From assembly GCA_029204225.1 (NCBI GenBank), contig CM055095.1, positions 29,656,414 to 29,720,413 on the forward strand: DNA of 64,000 nt. Direction: 5' to 3'. Positions 31,956 to 43,660 of the stretch are shown here, piece by piece. The notes under the pieces were generated by a model. It was not told the origin of the DNA and did not search any database. It was given only the letters and a program-made list of their open reading frames with translations. The position numbers were made by a program, and so were the translations under genes. The number at the start of each line of letters is the position of its first letter. Position 1 is the stretch's first letter. Source of the DNA: Diphasiastrum complanatum (lineage: Eukaryota > Streptophyta > Lycopodiopsida > Lycopodiales > Lycopodiaceae).

Positions 31956-33128
31956 GTTGAGTAGTAGTATCTTGAGATGTATCCTCATGTTCATCCCTCG
32001 GAAGGTCAATGAATGGATCATCATCAGGTGGTATCCTCACTATGCCATTTTCCCTACTGGATGTGTCTATCTTCTCAGCATCTTCGTCTTCATACATCTT
32101 GGATTCATCAAAGATAACATCTCGGCTTATATGGATTTTGTTTTCGACTGGATCAATGCATCTATAGCCCTTCACGCGATCATCATATCCTAGGAATATG
32201 CACTTGATAGCTTTTACATCAAGTTTACGTCTTTGTTCCTTAGAAATATGTACAAAGGCCTTACATCCAAAATTCGCAAGTGGTTCACCTTTGGCTTCTT
32301 CTTTGTAAATGCTTCCTCAGGTGTAACTTTTGGTATGGCAATGGTAGGACTTCTATTTTGAAGATAGACTGCCGTGCTACATGCTTCTGACCAAAAATCT
32401 TTTGGTAATTTCATCTCAGCTAGCATAGATCTGGCACTTTCCACAATCGTACGATTTTTGCGCTCAGCTACACCATTGAGAGCAGGAGTATGAGCTTGCG
32501 TAAATTGTCTTTTAATCCCACATTGATCACAAAGATCATTGAAGTCATTAGACTTATACTCACCTCCACTATCTGATCTTAGGACTTTGATCTTCTTACC
32601 TGTCTGATTTTCGACCAAGTTTTTGAAGTTCTTGAAGTTATCAAAAGCATCTAATTTCTTCTTCAAGAAGTAGATCCACGTCTTACGTGACATATCATCA
32701 ATAAAGGTCATAAAATAAAAGGCTTTTCCTAAGGACATGGTCCTCATGGGCCCGCATAAATCTGTGTGGATTAAATCCAGGATGTTCTTTGCTCTTGCAA
32801 CACCCCCTTTATTGAACTTCTCTCGATGCTGCTTCCCATATATACAAGATTCGCACATCGATTTCAAGTGATCTTCTATTGTAGGCAGTCCTGTTACCAT
32901 CTCCAATTTTCTCATCAAACTGAGGCTTCCCAAGTTCAAGTGACCAAGCCTCTTGTGCCACAACTCAGTTTGCGAAGGAACGGATGATACAAGTCCATGT
33001 TGCTCCTTGATTGTGGCATTCAACCTGTACAATTTTGTATTGGGCTCTCTTACTCCATTCGCAATAACTTTGAACTTTTGGTTCGCATCCTTCACAAAGC
33101 AACGATCATGGGCGAATTCTACTTTCAA
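31939..33128 (-). pseudogene. Copia integrase region (minus strand)
   Basis: Read on the minus strand, the order is GAG-pre-integrase (ELWHKRLGHLNLGSLSLM, CESCIYGKQHR), integrase core (DLIHTDLCGPM, TFIDDMSRKTWIYFL, VLRSDSGGEYKS, TPALNGVAERKNRTIVE, KLPKDFWSEA) and the conserved tail KGYRCIDPVENKIHISRDVIFDE. D, D and E are all present. A frame change near 32,230 joins two otherwise clean segments. The reverse transcriptase and RNase H are missing, because the element is cut off near 31,950 at the junction with the plus-strand copia fragment. Confidence 0.9.
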
Positions 33129-33135
33129 CTTTTGA

Positions 33136-34269
33136 TCAGTAATGATTCCAACAGAAAGTAGCTTTTTTCTTCAAACCTGGTACGTAAAGTACCTCCCTGA
33201 TCATCCTACTTTTGCCATCAGGCAGTTGGATTGAAACTGTGCCTATCCCCTTGATCATGCACACCTCACCATTTGCTTGTGAAACAGATGTTCCATTATC
33301 CAATGCCTTCAAACTACTGAACCGGTTCTTGTTACCTGTCATGTGTCTTGTGGCTCCTGAGTCAATATACCATGCTTGATCATCTTGATTAGATGACAAT
33401 GCAGATATGAAGATGCTAGAGTCTTCAGTTTCACCCTCATCGACAAGGTTACCTGCTTGTTTTGGTTTTCCCTTGCCTTGTTCTGCCAGGAATTTACGAC
33501 ATTCACTCTTCCAGTGGCCCTTTTTACCACAATGGAAGCACTTGCCTTTCTTCTTAGTTTTGCTGGAAGATCCCTCATCCTCCTGAGACTTGGCAAATTG
33601 TTGTTTAGTCTTCTTCTTGCCCTTGACCTTGCCTTGTTTTTGGCGTGTTGCAAGTGCTTGATCATCAGTATTTTGACGTTTAGCTTTCACCATTTCTCGT
33701 CGTTGCTCTTCCTGCATCAAGATTCCTGTGAGCTCATCAAAGGTTGGCAATCTTTCTCTTGATGCTATTCCACTCACAAACATCTAATAGGGTTCTGCAA
33801 TGCCGCATAATGCATTATGCACCAGCTCCACATCACGTATGCGTTCTCCAATAGAATGCAGTTCATCTCTCATTGTCTTGATTCTGGTCATGTACGTCTG
33901 AATGTGCTCTCCTTGCTCCATGCGGGCACTATTCAACTTTGACTTCAGAAACATGATTCTTGACGGATTTGATGTCTCGAACTGCTCCTTTAGCACATCC
34001 CATGCTTGTCTGGGTGTAATAGCATCACAAATGTGGGTAATGATGTGATCCTTCACTGACAAGTTAATGAAGGTCAAAGCTTTCCTCATCTTTTTGTCGA
34101 ACACTTTGATGTCTGCTTCATTTGATGGCCTTCTCTCATCGCCTGTGATGACTTCCCACACATCTTTCTCCATCAGTATGTTTTTCATTTTGAATTTCCA
34201 CACTGCATAGTTGGAAATCCCGTCCAATTTGCTACTTTCACTCAAAATGGACTCTCCCATGTTTGCCAT
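33136..34269 (-). pseudogene. Copia gag, zinc knuckle and protease (minus strand)
   Basis: The start MANMGESILSESSKLDGISN lies at 34,269, with the UBN2-like gag core (WEVITGDERRP, SKLNSARMEQGEHIQTYMTR). A TAG at 33,784-33,786 follows EPY. The frame then continues as ERLPTFDELTGILMQEEQRR, a Lys-rich segment, the CCHC knuckle CFHCGKKGHWKSECRK and the protease motif WYIDSGATRHMTGN. Near 33,130 a frame change leads into the integrase segment. With only one stop and two frame changes over 2.3 kb, this is the best preserved coding retroelement in the window. Confidence 0.92.
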
Positions 34270-35567
34270 CGCAAAACTGCTTAAAACTTCTGCCTTAGGC
34301 TAAGAACAGTATGTCAAGGCCAACAGTGATGTCAGAAGTTGAAAATAATGACTTGCACTTTTTTTCTTACCAGGCCACTTGCCGCTTTTCCACCAATTTG
34401 AAAGCCAAATCGGCGTCGCCTTCCGAAATGCACTCAGTCGTCAATTCCCAACAACGTGCCCAGTGGAATGGTGAAACTACTTCTGGCATACTCCGAACAC
34501 ATTCTCCGCTGCAATCGCTCTGTTTTGATGTACCGTACTTGCAGGTACAGTCCGAGTGCCCTTCGTTTGGAGGTTATAGCCTTTCGTTTGGTTCAAAACG
34601 GGCAAAGGACCCAAAAATAGGGACTTCTAGCTTTTGAACTGTTTCTTCACTTTGAAGAAACTTCACTCTTCACTTGTGAAGGGACCCAACTCAACTTTCA
34701 GTATGAAAATTTTTAATGAGGTTGAAGGCCAGAATGCACTTCAATTCTTTAGGACCCTGTTTAAAGCTCATCCAATGGCTGAACCAAATCTTGTGGTTCA
34801 AATTTCTCTCCCATCACAGATTCTGGACCGTTGATTCATTTGACACCTCATCTATAGGTTCAAAGTACATATGGGCATCGAACCAAACTCCTGCATACGC
34901 TAAGAACTTTGATACACTAAGTTCTTCATCGCGTTGGGCGCGTGAACTGCCCGCGACTTCCCTGCCTGCGGCCGCGCCTCCCTTCCCTCGAAAAGATCGG
35001 ATCAAGCTCTCATGTGGATCGTTTTGAGCACGATCTGAGGCCTGGAGCAGGGTCGCCCTACTGAATTCATGACTATAGAATGTTCAGTCAGGAAATTCCG
35101 TGGAGAAACGATGATTTTAGCTCAACTTGACAAAGTGGCTTTTTCACCTTTTTACCGCAAATCTGCTAGGTTAACTGTCTGGAGACAAATCTCTGACATA
35201 AACCTCAGAATCTCTCCATGGCTGATTGACAGTGTGATTAGCTTCCTTCCTGTCCTTACGACATCCAAGATGGTGCACAAACAGCGAAGAAATCACCAGT
35301 TATGTATAAAAACCGTAACCCCAAGTCCGGTTTCAATTTTCAGCTGGCTTCGAAATTGTCAATTTTTCACCAAATTTTTCCATGTCTGATGCTATGCACA
35401 GGCTAATAATCCCTCTGCTGAGCTTAGCAAGCCTCTATAATTTAGAAACCGTGCACCAGTGCTTCTCTTTCTGTCTTCAACCCGCCGTAAAACCCCGAAC
35501 TCTCAGAAGACAGTTCTCCCGAAGCTCTCTTTGACGGCGACACTGTACTGTGTACACTCCCTGTACA
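34270..35567 (-). other. Copia 5' untranslated leader
   Basis: A stretch of 1.3 kb lies between the primer binding site and gag start. No gene is supported; short open frames on the plus strand are antisense noise. It would be transcribed as the leader of the minus-strand copia genomic RNA. Confidence 0.6.
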
Positions 35568-35579
35568 GCTCTGATACCA
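35568..35579 (-). promoter_or_regulatory. Primer binding site of the minus-strand copia
   Basis: GCTCTGATACCA is the reverse complement of TGGTATCAGAGC, the standard plant copia site complementary to the 3' end of initiator tRNA-Met. It lies directly inside the LTR end, in the correct orientation for the minus-strand gag and pol. Confidence 0.93.
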
Positions 35580-35581
35580 AC

Positions 35582-35809
35582 TTAGAATTTGCTTTGCACA
35601 GGAACACAGATCATGCTACACAGTAACACAGACAGAAAATCACTCTCCTCAGCAAGCTCACATAGCAACTGTATTTCTCAAAATGAAATTACACTGTACA
35701 TATAGTTGTTCACTCAGGCAACCCATGCATGACCCAGGTTGCCGTTGGCGGGACGCGTGTCCCGTCGACTTGCCTCGTGGCGAGGCCAACTGATCCTTAT
35801 CCACTAACA
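35582..35809 (-). mobile_element. 5' LTR of the minus-strand copia (about 228 bp)
   Basis: On the minus strand it starts TGTTAGTGGATAAGG at 35,809 and ends just before the primer binding site. It includes CCGTCGACTTGCC-type G/C-rich sequence and a stretch with TGTACAGTGTAA. The exact 3' border is uncertain by a few bases. The 3' LTR is missing with the rest of pol. Confidence 0.75.
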
Positions 35810-35867
35810 AGACATAATAGTGCTTAAAAATAGCACACTAAATTTTGGCATTTCATATAGAAAAAAT

Positions 35868-36120
35868 TGTGAAAATTGTCAACTAGTTTTGTTGGCTTAT
35901 TTGGCATTTTTGGAGGCCAAAATGAAATCTCAATTTAGAAATAACTTCATATTTGTCAATAAGGGCCTAGATAGTGGTATTACTTTTTTTGGATAAGTGG
36001 ATGAGGTCATGTTTGGACCCATTCTAATTGGCTAATTTTGGTACATTGCATTTGGACTAGTATTTCTAGGTTTTTGATTAAGTACCTAGAAGTTTCCATT
36101 TTAGGGCATACTTAGGAAAA
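35868..36120 (+). mobile_element. 5' LTR of the plus-strand copia
   Basis: It starts TGTGAAAATTGTCAACTAG. The first 220 bases match the copy at 39,545-39,745 (TTTTGGAGGCCAAAATGAAAT, GTGGATGAGGTCATGTTTGG and TACATTGCATTTGGACTAGT in the same order). The true right border is not visible because the partner is truncated, and no standard primer binding site was found between here and the gag start. Confidence 0.8.
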
Positions 36121-36175
36121 GTGGCTAAATGATATATAGGCTACACAAGTTCAAAGAAGATCAAATCATTGCAAC

Positions 36176-39100
36176 ATGGCAACCACAAGTGGCTTCATGT
36201 TGGAAGGCAATGATAGGCTTACCTCAATCACTATTCTACTTGAAAGGTGAGGATGGAGTCCTCATTGGAGATGAATGAGTTGATGGAAATTGTTGCAGGT
36301 GTGGAGGATAGACCTTTGGCACCGTAATATCAATTGAGGTATGACAAGAGATCTAAGAAAGCTCTACACATCATCAAGATGAATGTGACTAATGAACTTC
36401 TCAAGGAAGTTGGTAAGTGCACAACATCAAAGGAGGCTTGGGATTCTTTAAAGAAGCTTTATGAATCTAAGTCTACATCTAGAGTTCTAACTCTAAGAAG
36501 ACAAATCTTTTCTAGTATGCAAAAGAATGATGAAAGTTCTCATGTTTTTGTTTTGAGAGTTAAGACATTCAATGATGTGCTAGCATGTATTGATGAAAGC
36601 ATTAAGGAGATAGAACTTGTTCAAGTTGTTCTTAATGGCTTGTTGGATGATCATGCTAATCTTGTTCAAGTTTTTCAAGAATTTGCCAAGTATTGTGAAT
36701 TTGCAAGAGATTTTGGTGAATGAGGAGTTTAGACTTCAAGCAAGAGGTGGATCTACATCTACATCTCAAGTTGATGGAGAAGAGGCCATGTTCATCAAAG
36801 GCAAATTCAAGGGAAACGGCAAAGGCAAATGGTCAAAGGGTCAAGATCAAGGTGAGCCTTCCACTTTTGTGAAGAAAGATAGGTCAGAGTTAAAATGCTT
36901 CTATTGTAGAGTCAGAGAGCATTTCGCTAGTGATTGCTTCAAGAAGAAGAGAGATCAAGGTGACAAGCAAACCAACCTAACTATTGATGAAGATGGTGTT
37001 GATGAACAAATCTCAAATGATGCTTTTGTTATGTCATCTTGTTTATTGGCTAATCATGGAGACATTGATCCTTAGTGGATTGATAGTGGAGCTACATCAC
37101 ATATGACATATCATGAGGAGTATTACTCATCTTTGATGGAATTTGAAGATGACAAGAAGATGATCTACATGGCCAATGATGGTGAGTGTGCAATCAAAGG
37201 AATTGGTACAATTCCTATTTCTCTTTCTACTAATAGGAATGCGAATTTGAGAGATGTTTTGTTCATTCCTTCCATTACTAAGAACCTTCTTAGTTTGAGT
37301 CAATTACTTGATAAGGGATTCAAGGTGGAGTTTGGTGGTGATGCTTGTTTGATCAAGAAAGAAGGTGAATTGATTGCAAAAGGAAAAAGGCAAGGTAAAT
37401 TGTTCAAACTTGATGCTTGTGTTGTTGCTAACCAAGTTGGATGTATGGCAAAAGAGAAAATGTCAGTGCAAGAGATGTGGCACAAGAGATTGGGGCATTT
37501 CAACTACAAGTCATTGGAGGTGATGAAAAAGAGGCAATTTGTGTTTGGTCTTCCTAAATCTCTAACAAGCTTGAATCATGTTTGTGAGCAATGTGTTTTA
37601 TCAAAGTCACATAGGTTACCTTACAAGAGGTCTACATCAAGATCAAGTAAGCCTTTCCAACTTGTGCATTTAGATATTCATGGTGTTATTACAATAGCAA
37701 TGGAGGTGTTAAGATGTATGTGACTTTCATTGATGATTTTAGTAGATTTTGTTGGGTCTATCTACTAAAGAGCAAAGATGAGGTGTTTGATGTCTTTGTC
37801 AAGTTCAAGATTGCAAGGGAGGTCCAATTTTCTACAAAGATCAAGTGCTTGAGGAGTGACAATGGTGGTGAGTATATTTCTACCAAGTTCAAGGATTTTT
37901 GTATGAGCATGGGATCAAGAGGGAGTACACAAGCCCAAGGACACCACAACAAAATGGAGTTGCCGAGAAAAAGAATAGAACTTTGTGTGAAGGTACCAAA
38001 GCCATGAGGTTAGTTGAAAATCTTCCTAAATCTTTTTTGGATCAAGCTTTGTTGTGGGCTAATTTTCTATGCAGTAAGTGGCCGAGTGCAATATTGGATG
38101 GAAAAATCCCTTTTGAATTATTGTTTGATAGTAATGAATCAAACATGGAGATTGGTGAAACTTCCAAAGGACAAGAAGGCTATTGGATGCAAATGGATCT
38201 TCAAAGTGAAGACAAACCAATATGGATCAATCAACAAGTACGAGGAAAGGTTGGTGGCAAAAGGATATGCACAAGAACATGGTATTAGGCTATGATGAGA
38301 CCTTTGCACCCGTGGCAAAGATGGTAAGCATTTGAGTTGTTATTTCACTTGCTACACTTTTTGGATGGGAACTTGAGGAGGAGGTTTTTCCTAAGCAACC
38401 CAAAGGCTACATTTCACATGGCAAGCCAAATCATGTTTGTTTCCCACAAAAGAATTTTTATGGCCTTAAGCAAGCACCAATGAGTTGGTATGCTAAGCTT
38501 AACTTTTTCTTACTTTCACAAAATTTCATGATGAGTGAATATGATCATTCACTTTACTATAGATTTGTTGGAAATCATGTTACTATCCTTCTAATCTATT
38601 TGGATGATATTATTTTGAGTGGAGGCAACAAGCAAGATATTGATGATATCAAATTTGCACTCAAAAAGGAGTTTGAGGTGCATGATCTTGGTCTTTTACA
38701 TTATATCTTGGGAATAGAGGTGTTTAGAACTTCTCAATTTACATTCATATGTCAAGAGAATTATGCTCATTCTATTATAAAAATATTTCATATGGTAGAT
38801 GCTAAAGTCTGTGATACGTGTCACATGTAAAGCTAACTATAAGAGGTAATGAAAAATCCTTTGAGAACATTACTCTCTATAGGAAGCTAGTTGGTTCACT
38901 CATATATCTAACCATCACAAGACCTGATCTTAGCTATTGTTTTGGTAGATTAAGCCAATTTATGCAAAATCCTAGTGTGGATAATTGCAAGCTAGGCAAG
39001 AGAGTATTGAGATACATCTTGGGAACAAGAGATTTTGGCATTGTTTATGGAGGATCATCACCTAACTTGTTTGGATTTTCATATTCGGACTTTGTTGGAG

Positions 39101-39484
39101 ATCAAATCAAAAAGTGCACATGCTATTTCCATAGGTGATTGAGCTATCTCTTGGATGTCAAAGAAACAAGCTACTATCCCAGTGTCATCTAGTGAGGCCG
39201 AGTATAAAGCTCTTCCATCTTGCACAAAGGAGATGTTACGGATCAAGGGGATGGTAAGGGATCTTTACTTGCTGTATTTTTAGAGAGTCCAATCATCTTT
39301 TTTGACAACGTTTCAGCCCAAAGATTGGCAACCAATCCTATCTGCAAGGAGCAAGCACATTGAGGTGGCATATCACTTTGTGAGAGAACAAGTCATGGCA
39401 AAGGAAGTGGAGCTTCAACATGTTTCTTCAAGGGAATGTGTGGCTGATATCTTCACCAAAGCATTGGGAAAAGACTTGTTATGA
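36176..39484 (+). pseudogene. Ty1/copia gag-pol, nearly full length, inactivated
   Basis: The start MATTSGFMLEGNDR is at 36,176, followed by gag (KEAWDSLKKLYESKS), the knuckle CFYCRVREHFASDCFKKK, and protease WIDSGATSHM preceded by a TGG-to-TAG stop at 37,074. Next are the pre-integrase (MWHKRLGHFNYKSLEVM), integrase (TFIDDFSRFCWVYLL, LRSDNGGEYIS, TPQQNGVAEKKNRT), reverse transcriptase (KAIGCKWIFKVK, LIYLDDIILSGG, DLGLLHYILGIEV) and RNase H (SLIYLTITRPDLSYC, SKHIEVAYHFVREQV, ADIFTKALGKDLL) with a stop at 39,484. A deletion fuses the end of the integrase core to the start of reverse transcriptase near 38,140. Several frame changes and early gag stops (about 36,245-36,330) are present. Confidence 0.93.
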
Positions 39485-39544
39485 AACACAGAACATCACT
39501 TGGTGTACTATCTAAATCTATGCTTAAACTACTTGAAAAGAGAG

Positions 39545-39745
39545 TGTGAAATTTGTCAACTAGTTTTGTTAATTTATTTGGCATTTTTGGAGGCCAAAAT
39601 GAAATATCAGCTTAGAGATAGTTTGAAAATAGTGATATTACTATTTTTGAGAAGTAGATAAGTGGATGAGGTCATGTTTGGACCCATTCTAATTGAATAA
39701 TTTCGCTACATTGCATTTGGACTAGTATTTCAAGGTTTTTGGTTA
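39545..39745 (+). mobile_element. 3' LTR (truncated) of the plus-strand copia
   Basis: It follows the purine stretch GAAAAGAGAG and starts TGTGAAATTTGTCAACTAG. It is homologous to 35,868-36,085 with a 20-base internal deletion, and ends where another gag sequence begins (about 39,746). Confidence 0.85.
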
Positions 39746-40808
39746 AATTCACACATGACTTTTCACAAAGAGTACTTCACTTTGTTGCATTGAATGATGA
39801 GTTAGCTTGCATTGATGAGAGAATTTTGGAAGGAGAGCTTGTTCAAGTTATTCTTAATGGACTGTTGGATCCTCATGCTAACATTGTTTAAAGTCTTGCT
39901 ATTCAAAAGACAATGCCAAGTTTGATTGATCTTCAAGAGATCTTGATCAATGAAGAATATAGGCTTCAAGCAAGAGCTGGATCTTCATCAATATCTCAAG
40001 TTGGAGAGGAGGCTATGTTCATCAATGAAAAATTCAAGGGCAAAAGCAAAAGTAAGTGGTTTAAAGGGCAAGATCAAGGGGAGGCTTCTTCAAATGGCAA
40101 AAGAAGAGAGATCAAGGAGACAAGCAAGGTAATCTTACTCTTGATGAGGATGGTTTGGATGCTCAAAATGCAAATGATGATGCTTTTGTGATGTCTTCAT
40201 GTATGCTTGCTAATGATGGAAATCTAGATTCATGGTGGATTGATAGTGGAGCAAGTTCACACATGACATTTTACAAAGATTACTTCACTTCTTTGTTGGC
40301 ATATGAAGATGACAAGAGGGTGATCTACACGGCCAATGATGGTGAGTGTGCAATCAAAGGGATTGGCACAATTCCTATTTTTCTCTCTACAGATAGGAAT
40401 GTTAATTTGGAGGATGTTTTGTTCATTCCTTGTATTACCAAGAATTTGCTTAGTGTGAGTCAATTGCTAAGTAAAGGCATCAAAGTTGAGTTTGATGGAG
40501 ATGCTTGTATGATCAAAAGGAAGGATATCTTGATTGCAAAAGGTAAAAGGCAAGGGAATTTGTCCAAACTAGATGCTTGTGTAATTGCTAACCAAGTTGG
40601 ATGTGTTGCAAGAGAGCAAATACCTATTCAAGAGGTTTGGCATAAAAGGATGGGACACCTCAACTTCAAGTCATTGGAGGTAATGGCTAGAAAGAAGGTT
40701 GTGATTGGTCTTCCAAGTTCCTTAAGTAGCATCAATCATGTTTGTGAGTCTTGTGCTTTGTCAAAGTCACATAGACTACCTTATACTAGATCTACAAACT
40801 CATGCTCA
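39746..40808 (+). pseudogene. Second plus-strand copia copy, gag to pre-integrase
   Basis: A close relative of the preceding copia starts in mid gag (DELACIDERILEGELVQVILNGLLDPHANI). It continues through a gag linker, the protease WWIDSGASSHMTFYK and ECAIKGIGTIPIFLS to the pre-integrase VWHKRMGHLNFKSLEVM and CESCALSKSHRLPY. The zinc knuckle has been deleted (around 40,105-40,115). It breaks off at about 40,800. The protein segment 40,155-40,814 is open over 219 codons, so decay is limited. Confidence 0.9.
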
Positions 40809-41099
40809 GTCTAGTGCCAAGCAAAGGCATGATCGTAAGTTTACCAAACTTATTGATCTATTTAAACGTGTCATACTCTGTGAGGAACACAATCGAGTAT
40901 TTCGCTTCGTTTAGGAGGGTATGGCCTTTGTGTTTTTCTTATCTGCTCTTATCCTTGACGAGGCAAAATCTTCTGGGTCATCCATGATTGGTTTGCCTGC
41001 CCCTACTACTCGTGTGGCTTCAGAGGTTTCCATTACTGATGAGGTTTTAGGATATGTAGAGGAGGCCAGGCAAGCACAACAATACGATCCTGCCAAGGC

Positions 41100-41868
41100 T
41101 CATTCTCTGTCTATCTCTCCCTTATCTACCATGAGCGAGATTGACCAAAGCAGAATCCTGATGGACCTCCCTGTGTACCATATGGACGATATTGCATTCT
41201 TGTCCGTTAGCGACATCGGAGACGTCCCTTTTATAACTTTCGGTCCATCTAGCTTGACCACTAGAATAACTTTGCTCATACTAACACTTGTAATATTATA
41301 GAATTTCTCTATAAATCTCAATAAATGATTCAAATCCACAAATAAGTTGTTGGTAGAATCATATGACGAATTGCCAGACTTTGAATTGTAAATCTCATTG
41401 ATGTGAAAAGGGATTCCAATGACGTTTTGCATACCCTTATTCAATACATGTCTCTCCAATCTTATCTGAAAAGGGCGAGGAATGGAAAATTTTCTTACAT
41501 GCAATTGTCCAAAAGCCTCTTTAATAATTTTAAATACACTGGCATGGTAGTTGGTCTCCGCAAGACAGTGTAATGATCCTTTAGCTGCCTCGATAAGACT
41601 ACCAAGGTTTGAAAAGAGATGAATGGTGAGATGGTGGAATAACAGAAAGATGTAAGTTAAGGTAAGGTGGTGGTATTCGGATGATGAAAGTTGTAGTAGA
41701 TGGTGTGGATGATATAACAGATATGGAAGTATATACATGTGTTGTGGCAAGAGAACTAGATGGCAAAAATGTGGATGGTGTGGATGTAGGAGTGGTTGAA
41801 GGAGAAAACGGATTTTCCAATTTTTGTACTTCCCTCTCCTTAAGAATTCTTGTCTCTTCGGTGCTCAA
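41100..41868 (-). CDS. Unrecognised minus-strand protein, probably frameshifted
   Basis: The minus-strand frame 41,750-41,100 is open for 216 codons. A second frame, 41,868-41,599 (MSTEETRILKEREVQKLENP, then a Ser/Thr/Pro-rich linker), overlaps it and would join through one frame change near 41,610. The C-terminal 180 residues look globular (LIEAAKGSLHCLAETNYHASV, RPFQIRLERHVLNKG, MSKVILVVKLDGPKV, SIWYTGRSIRILLW). I do not recognise the family. The plus strand also has an open frame of 126 codons at 40,921-41,301; it may be noise or a separate element fragment. The neighbours are copia to the left and a simple-sequence tract to the right. Confidence 0.4.
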
Positions 41869-42123
41869 AACCTGAGATTTATGACTGGGGTGCCCCTCCT
41901 GGTTGAGTCCCTTTGAATTGCCTGTCTGTCTTCTTAATCTTTGTCTTCTTGAGTGGGATCAACTACAAGTGTATCTTCTGCTTGTGTGGTTGCAGGTAAC
42001 TCCCTTTCTCCCTCCCCTGAATCTGTTGCCTATGGTGCCTATTGAGAATCAACTGCTTGTTGGATGCGAGGGGATGATGTCAGTAGTTGCAATGTCTCGG
42101 TTGGTGATTGGGACCTGGATCTT

Positions 42124-42345
42124 CTAGCAGCAGAGAATTGCACTTGTGATGATTGTGGTTGTTGAGTATTCATCAGCTGTAGCTGTTTGGAGAAAGTGCC
42201 AGGTGATGTTCATCGGGTCTTGCTCATCTGGTCGGCAATCTACATTCCTCTTCATGAAGATGATATCACTGTTGTACATTTGGTGATATAGGTACATGTA
42301 GCTGCTAGCTCTGGATCTTTGATAGTATCCAAGCTGGACTTTCAT
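42124..42345 (-). CDS. Unrecognised minus-strand fragment, possible N-terminal part of the preceding unit
   Basis: A 73-codon frame begins MKVQLGYYQRSRASSYMYLY and contains MFMKRNVDC-like and DPMNITWHFL stretches. Downstream of its stop another frame continues with Gln/Ser-rich sequence and then the MSTEETRIL segment, so these could be one decayed gene. No known domain was recognised. Confidence 0.3.
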   Translation of the reverse strand: MKVQLGYYQRSRASSYMYLYHQMYNSDIIFMKRNVDCRPDEQDPMNITWHFLQTATADEYSTTTIITSAILCC

Positions 42346-42699
42346 TGAATGAATAACTCATTCGACTGTTTTGTCGGTTGATGTCGTCGGTTGAGTCTTT
42401 GGACAATCGCTTCAACTAGATTCCCTTGGTTAAAAGATTTTGTTGAAGCTTGATCAAGAGATTTGGCAGAAGTCGATGTGATTGTAGCACTCTGTGAGAG
42501 CACTTAGTCGTGGCACTTAGGTAAAACATTTGGTGGAGCGCTCGGTTGGAATAGTTGGTTGAAGCACGTGTTGGACCAAATTTTCACAATTTTTCTGTAG
42601 TTGACTCCAAGACCAATTTCTCAATTATATACAAGAATCAACTTTGAAATGACATGGATATGATTTAGATGTCAAATCAATCATGAAAAGTTGAACAAT

Positions 42700-42900
42700 T
42701 GTGAGAAACTCAATTAGTTCATCGGATGTATTCTGAAGCTTGTCGAATGCAAAGTGTGGGATACAAAGGAAATGCAGTGTCGGATGCAACAGAATGCATT
42801 GTAGGATGTAGGATGCAAAACTATCGAATGTAAATGAAGGTGGAGTGCGTTGGATGCAAACTGGAGATGGTTTGTCAGATGCAAGATAGGTGTCGTACAA
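42700..42900 (+). repeat. GTCGGATGCAA-type short degenerate repeat
   Basis: Copies of (T)CG(G/A)ATG(C/T)A spaced 10-30 bases apart (TCGGATGTA, TCGAATGCAA, TCGGATGCAA, TCGAATGTAA, TTGGATGCAA, TCAGATGCAA) form an irregular array. It passes directly into the TCGAAAAA array. Confidence 0.7.
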
Positions 42901-42904
42901 AAAC

Positions 42905-43660
42905 GGGCAGATGCAAAAGTAGGTCGAAAAAAAAATATGGTCGAAAAAAATACACGGGGTTGAAAAAATAATCTTGATCGAAAAAAATACACGGGGTAGG
43001 AAAATCAAGCGGGTCAAAAAATCAATGTGGGTCGAAAAATAAAGATGGTCGAAAAATCAATGTGGATCGAAAAAACAAGTTCCTCGAAAAATAAGGTGGG
43101 TCGAAAAACCAAGTGGGTCGAAAAAACAAGTGGGGTCGAAAAATCAATGTGGGTCGAAAAATAAAGATGGTCAAAAAATCAATGTGGGTCGAAAAGACAA
43201 GTGGGTCAAAAAATAAGGTGGGTTGAAAAACCAAAACCAATTAAAAAAATGACAATGGCTCCAAAAAATAAAAGAGATCGAAAAAATTATAAGATATCAA
43301 AAAATTATAAGGTATCGAAAAATAAGGGATCAAAAAAATCAAGGGCTCAAAAAAAATCTAGGATTGAAGAAAGCTGGGATCGAAAAATTAATGGATCGAA
43401 AAAATAAGGGCTCGAAAAAAAACTTAGAAAAATCGAAAATTTGGAAAACTCAAAAATAAATCTCGCAAAATTCAAAAATTTGAAAAACTCGAAAAAAATC
43501 TAGAAAAATTTGAAAATTTGGAAAACTCAAAAAAAATCTCGAAAAATTCAAAAATTTGAAAAACTCGAAAAAAAATTCTCGGAAATTTCAAAAATTTAAA
43601 AAACTCGAAATATTTAAAAAATTTGAAAAACTCGAAAAATGTGAAAATCAGAAAATAACT
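42905..43660 (+). repeat. Degenerate TCGAAAAA minisatellite, about 750 bp
   Basis: More than 35 copies of a TCGAAAAA core occur at spacings of about 12 to 18 bases. They appear first as GTGGGTCGAAAAATCAA-like 17- or 18-mers, then as shorter GGATCGAAAAATTA forms, and finally as AAAACTCGAAAAAAATCTCG / AAATTTGAAAA forms. The unit therefore changes progressively from left to right. Translation of either strand gives Phe- or Lys-rich repeats, which I regard as by-products. Confidence 0.92.

Noticed and set aside
40921-41301. Plus-strand 126-codon frame opposite the unknown minus-strand gene
   Set aside because: It overlaps the longer minus frame and has no recognisable domain. The minus strand is preferred because its frame extends further and links to upstream fragments, but this is not settled.
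43022-43240. Phe/Pro-rich repeat protein on the minus strand
   Set aside because: It is produced by the TCGAAAAA array (TTTTTCGA reads Phe-Phe-Asp/Arg); there is no start context, and the period is irregular.
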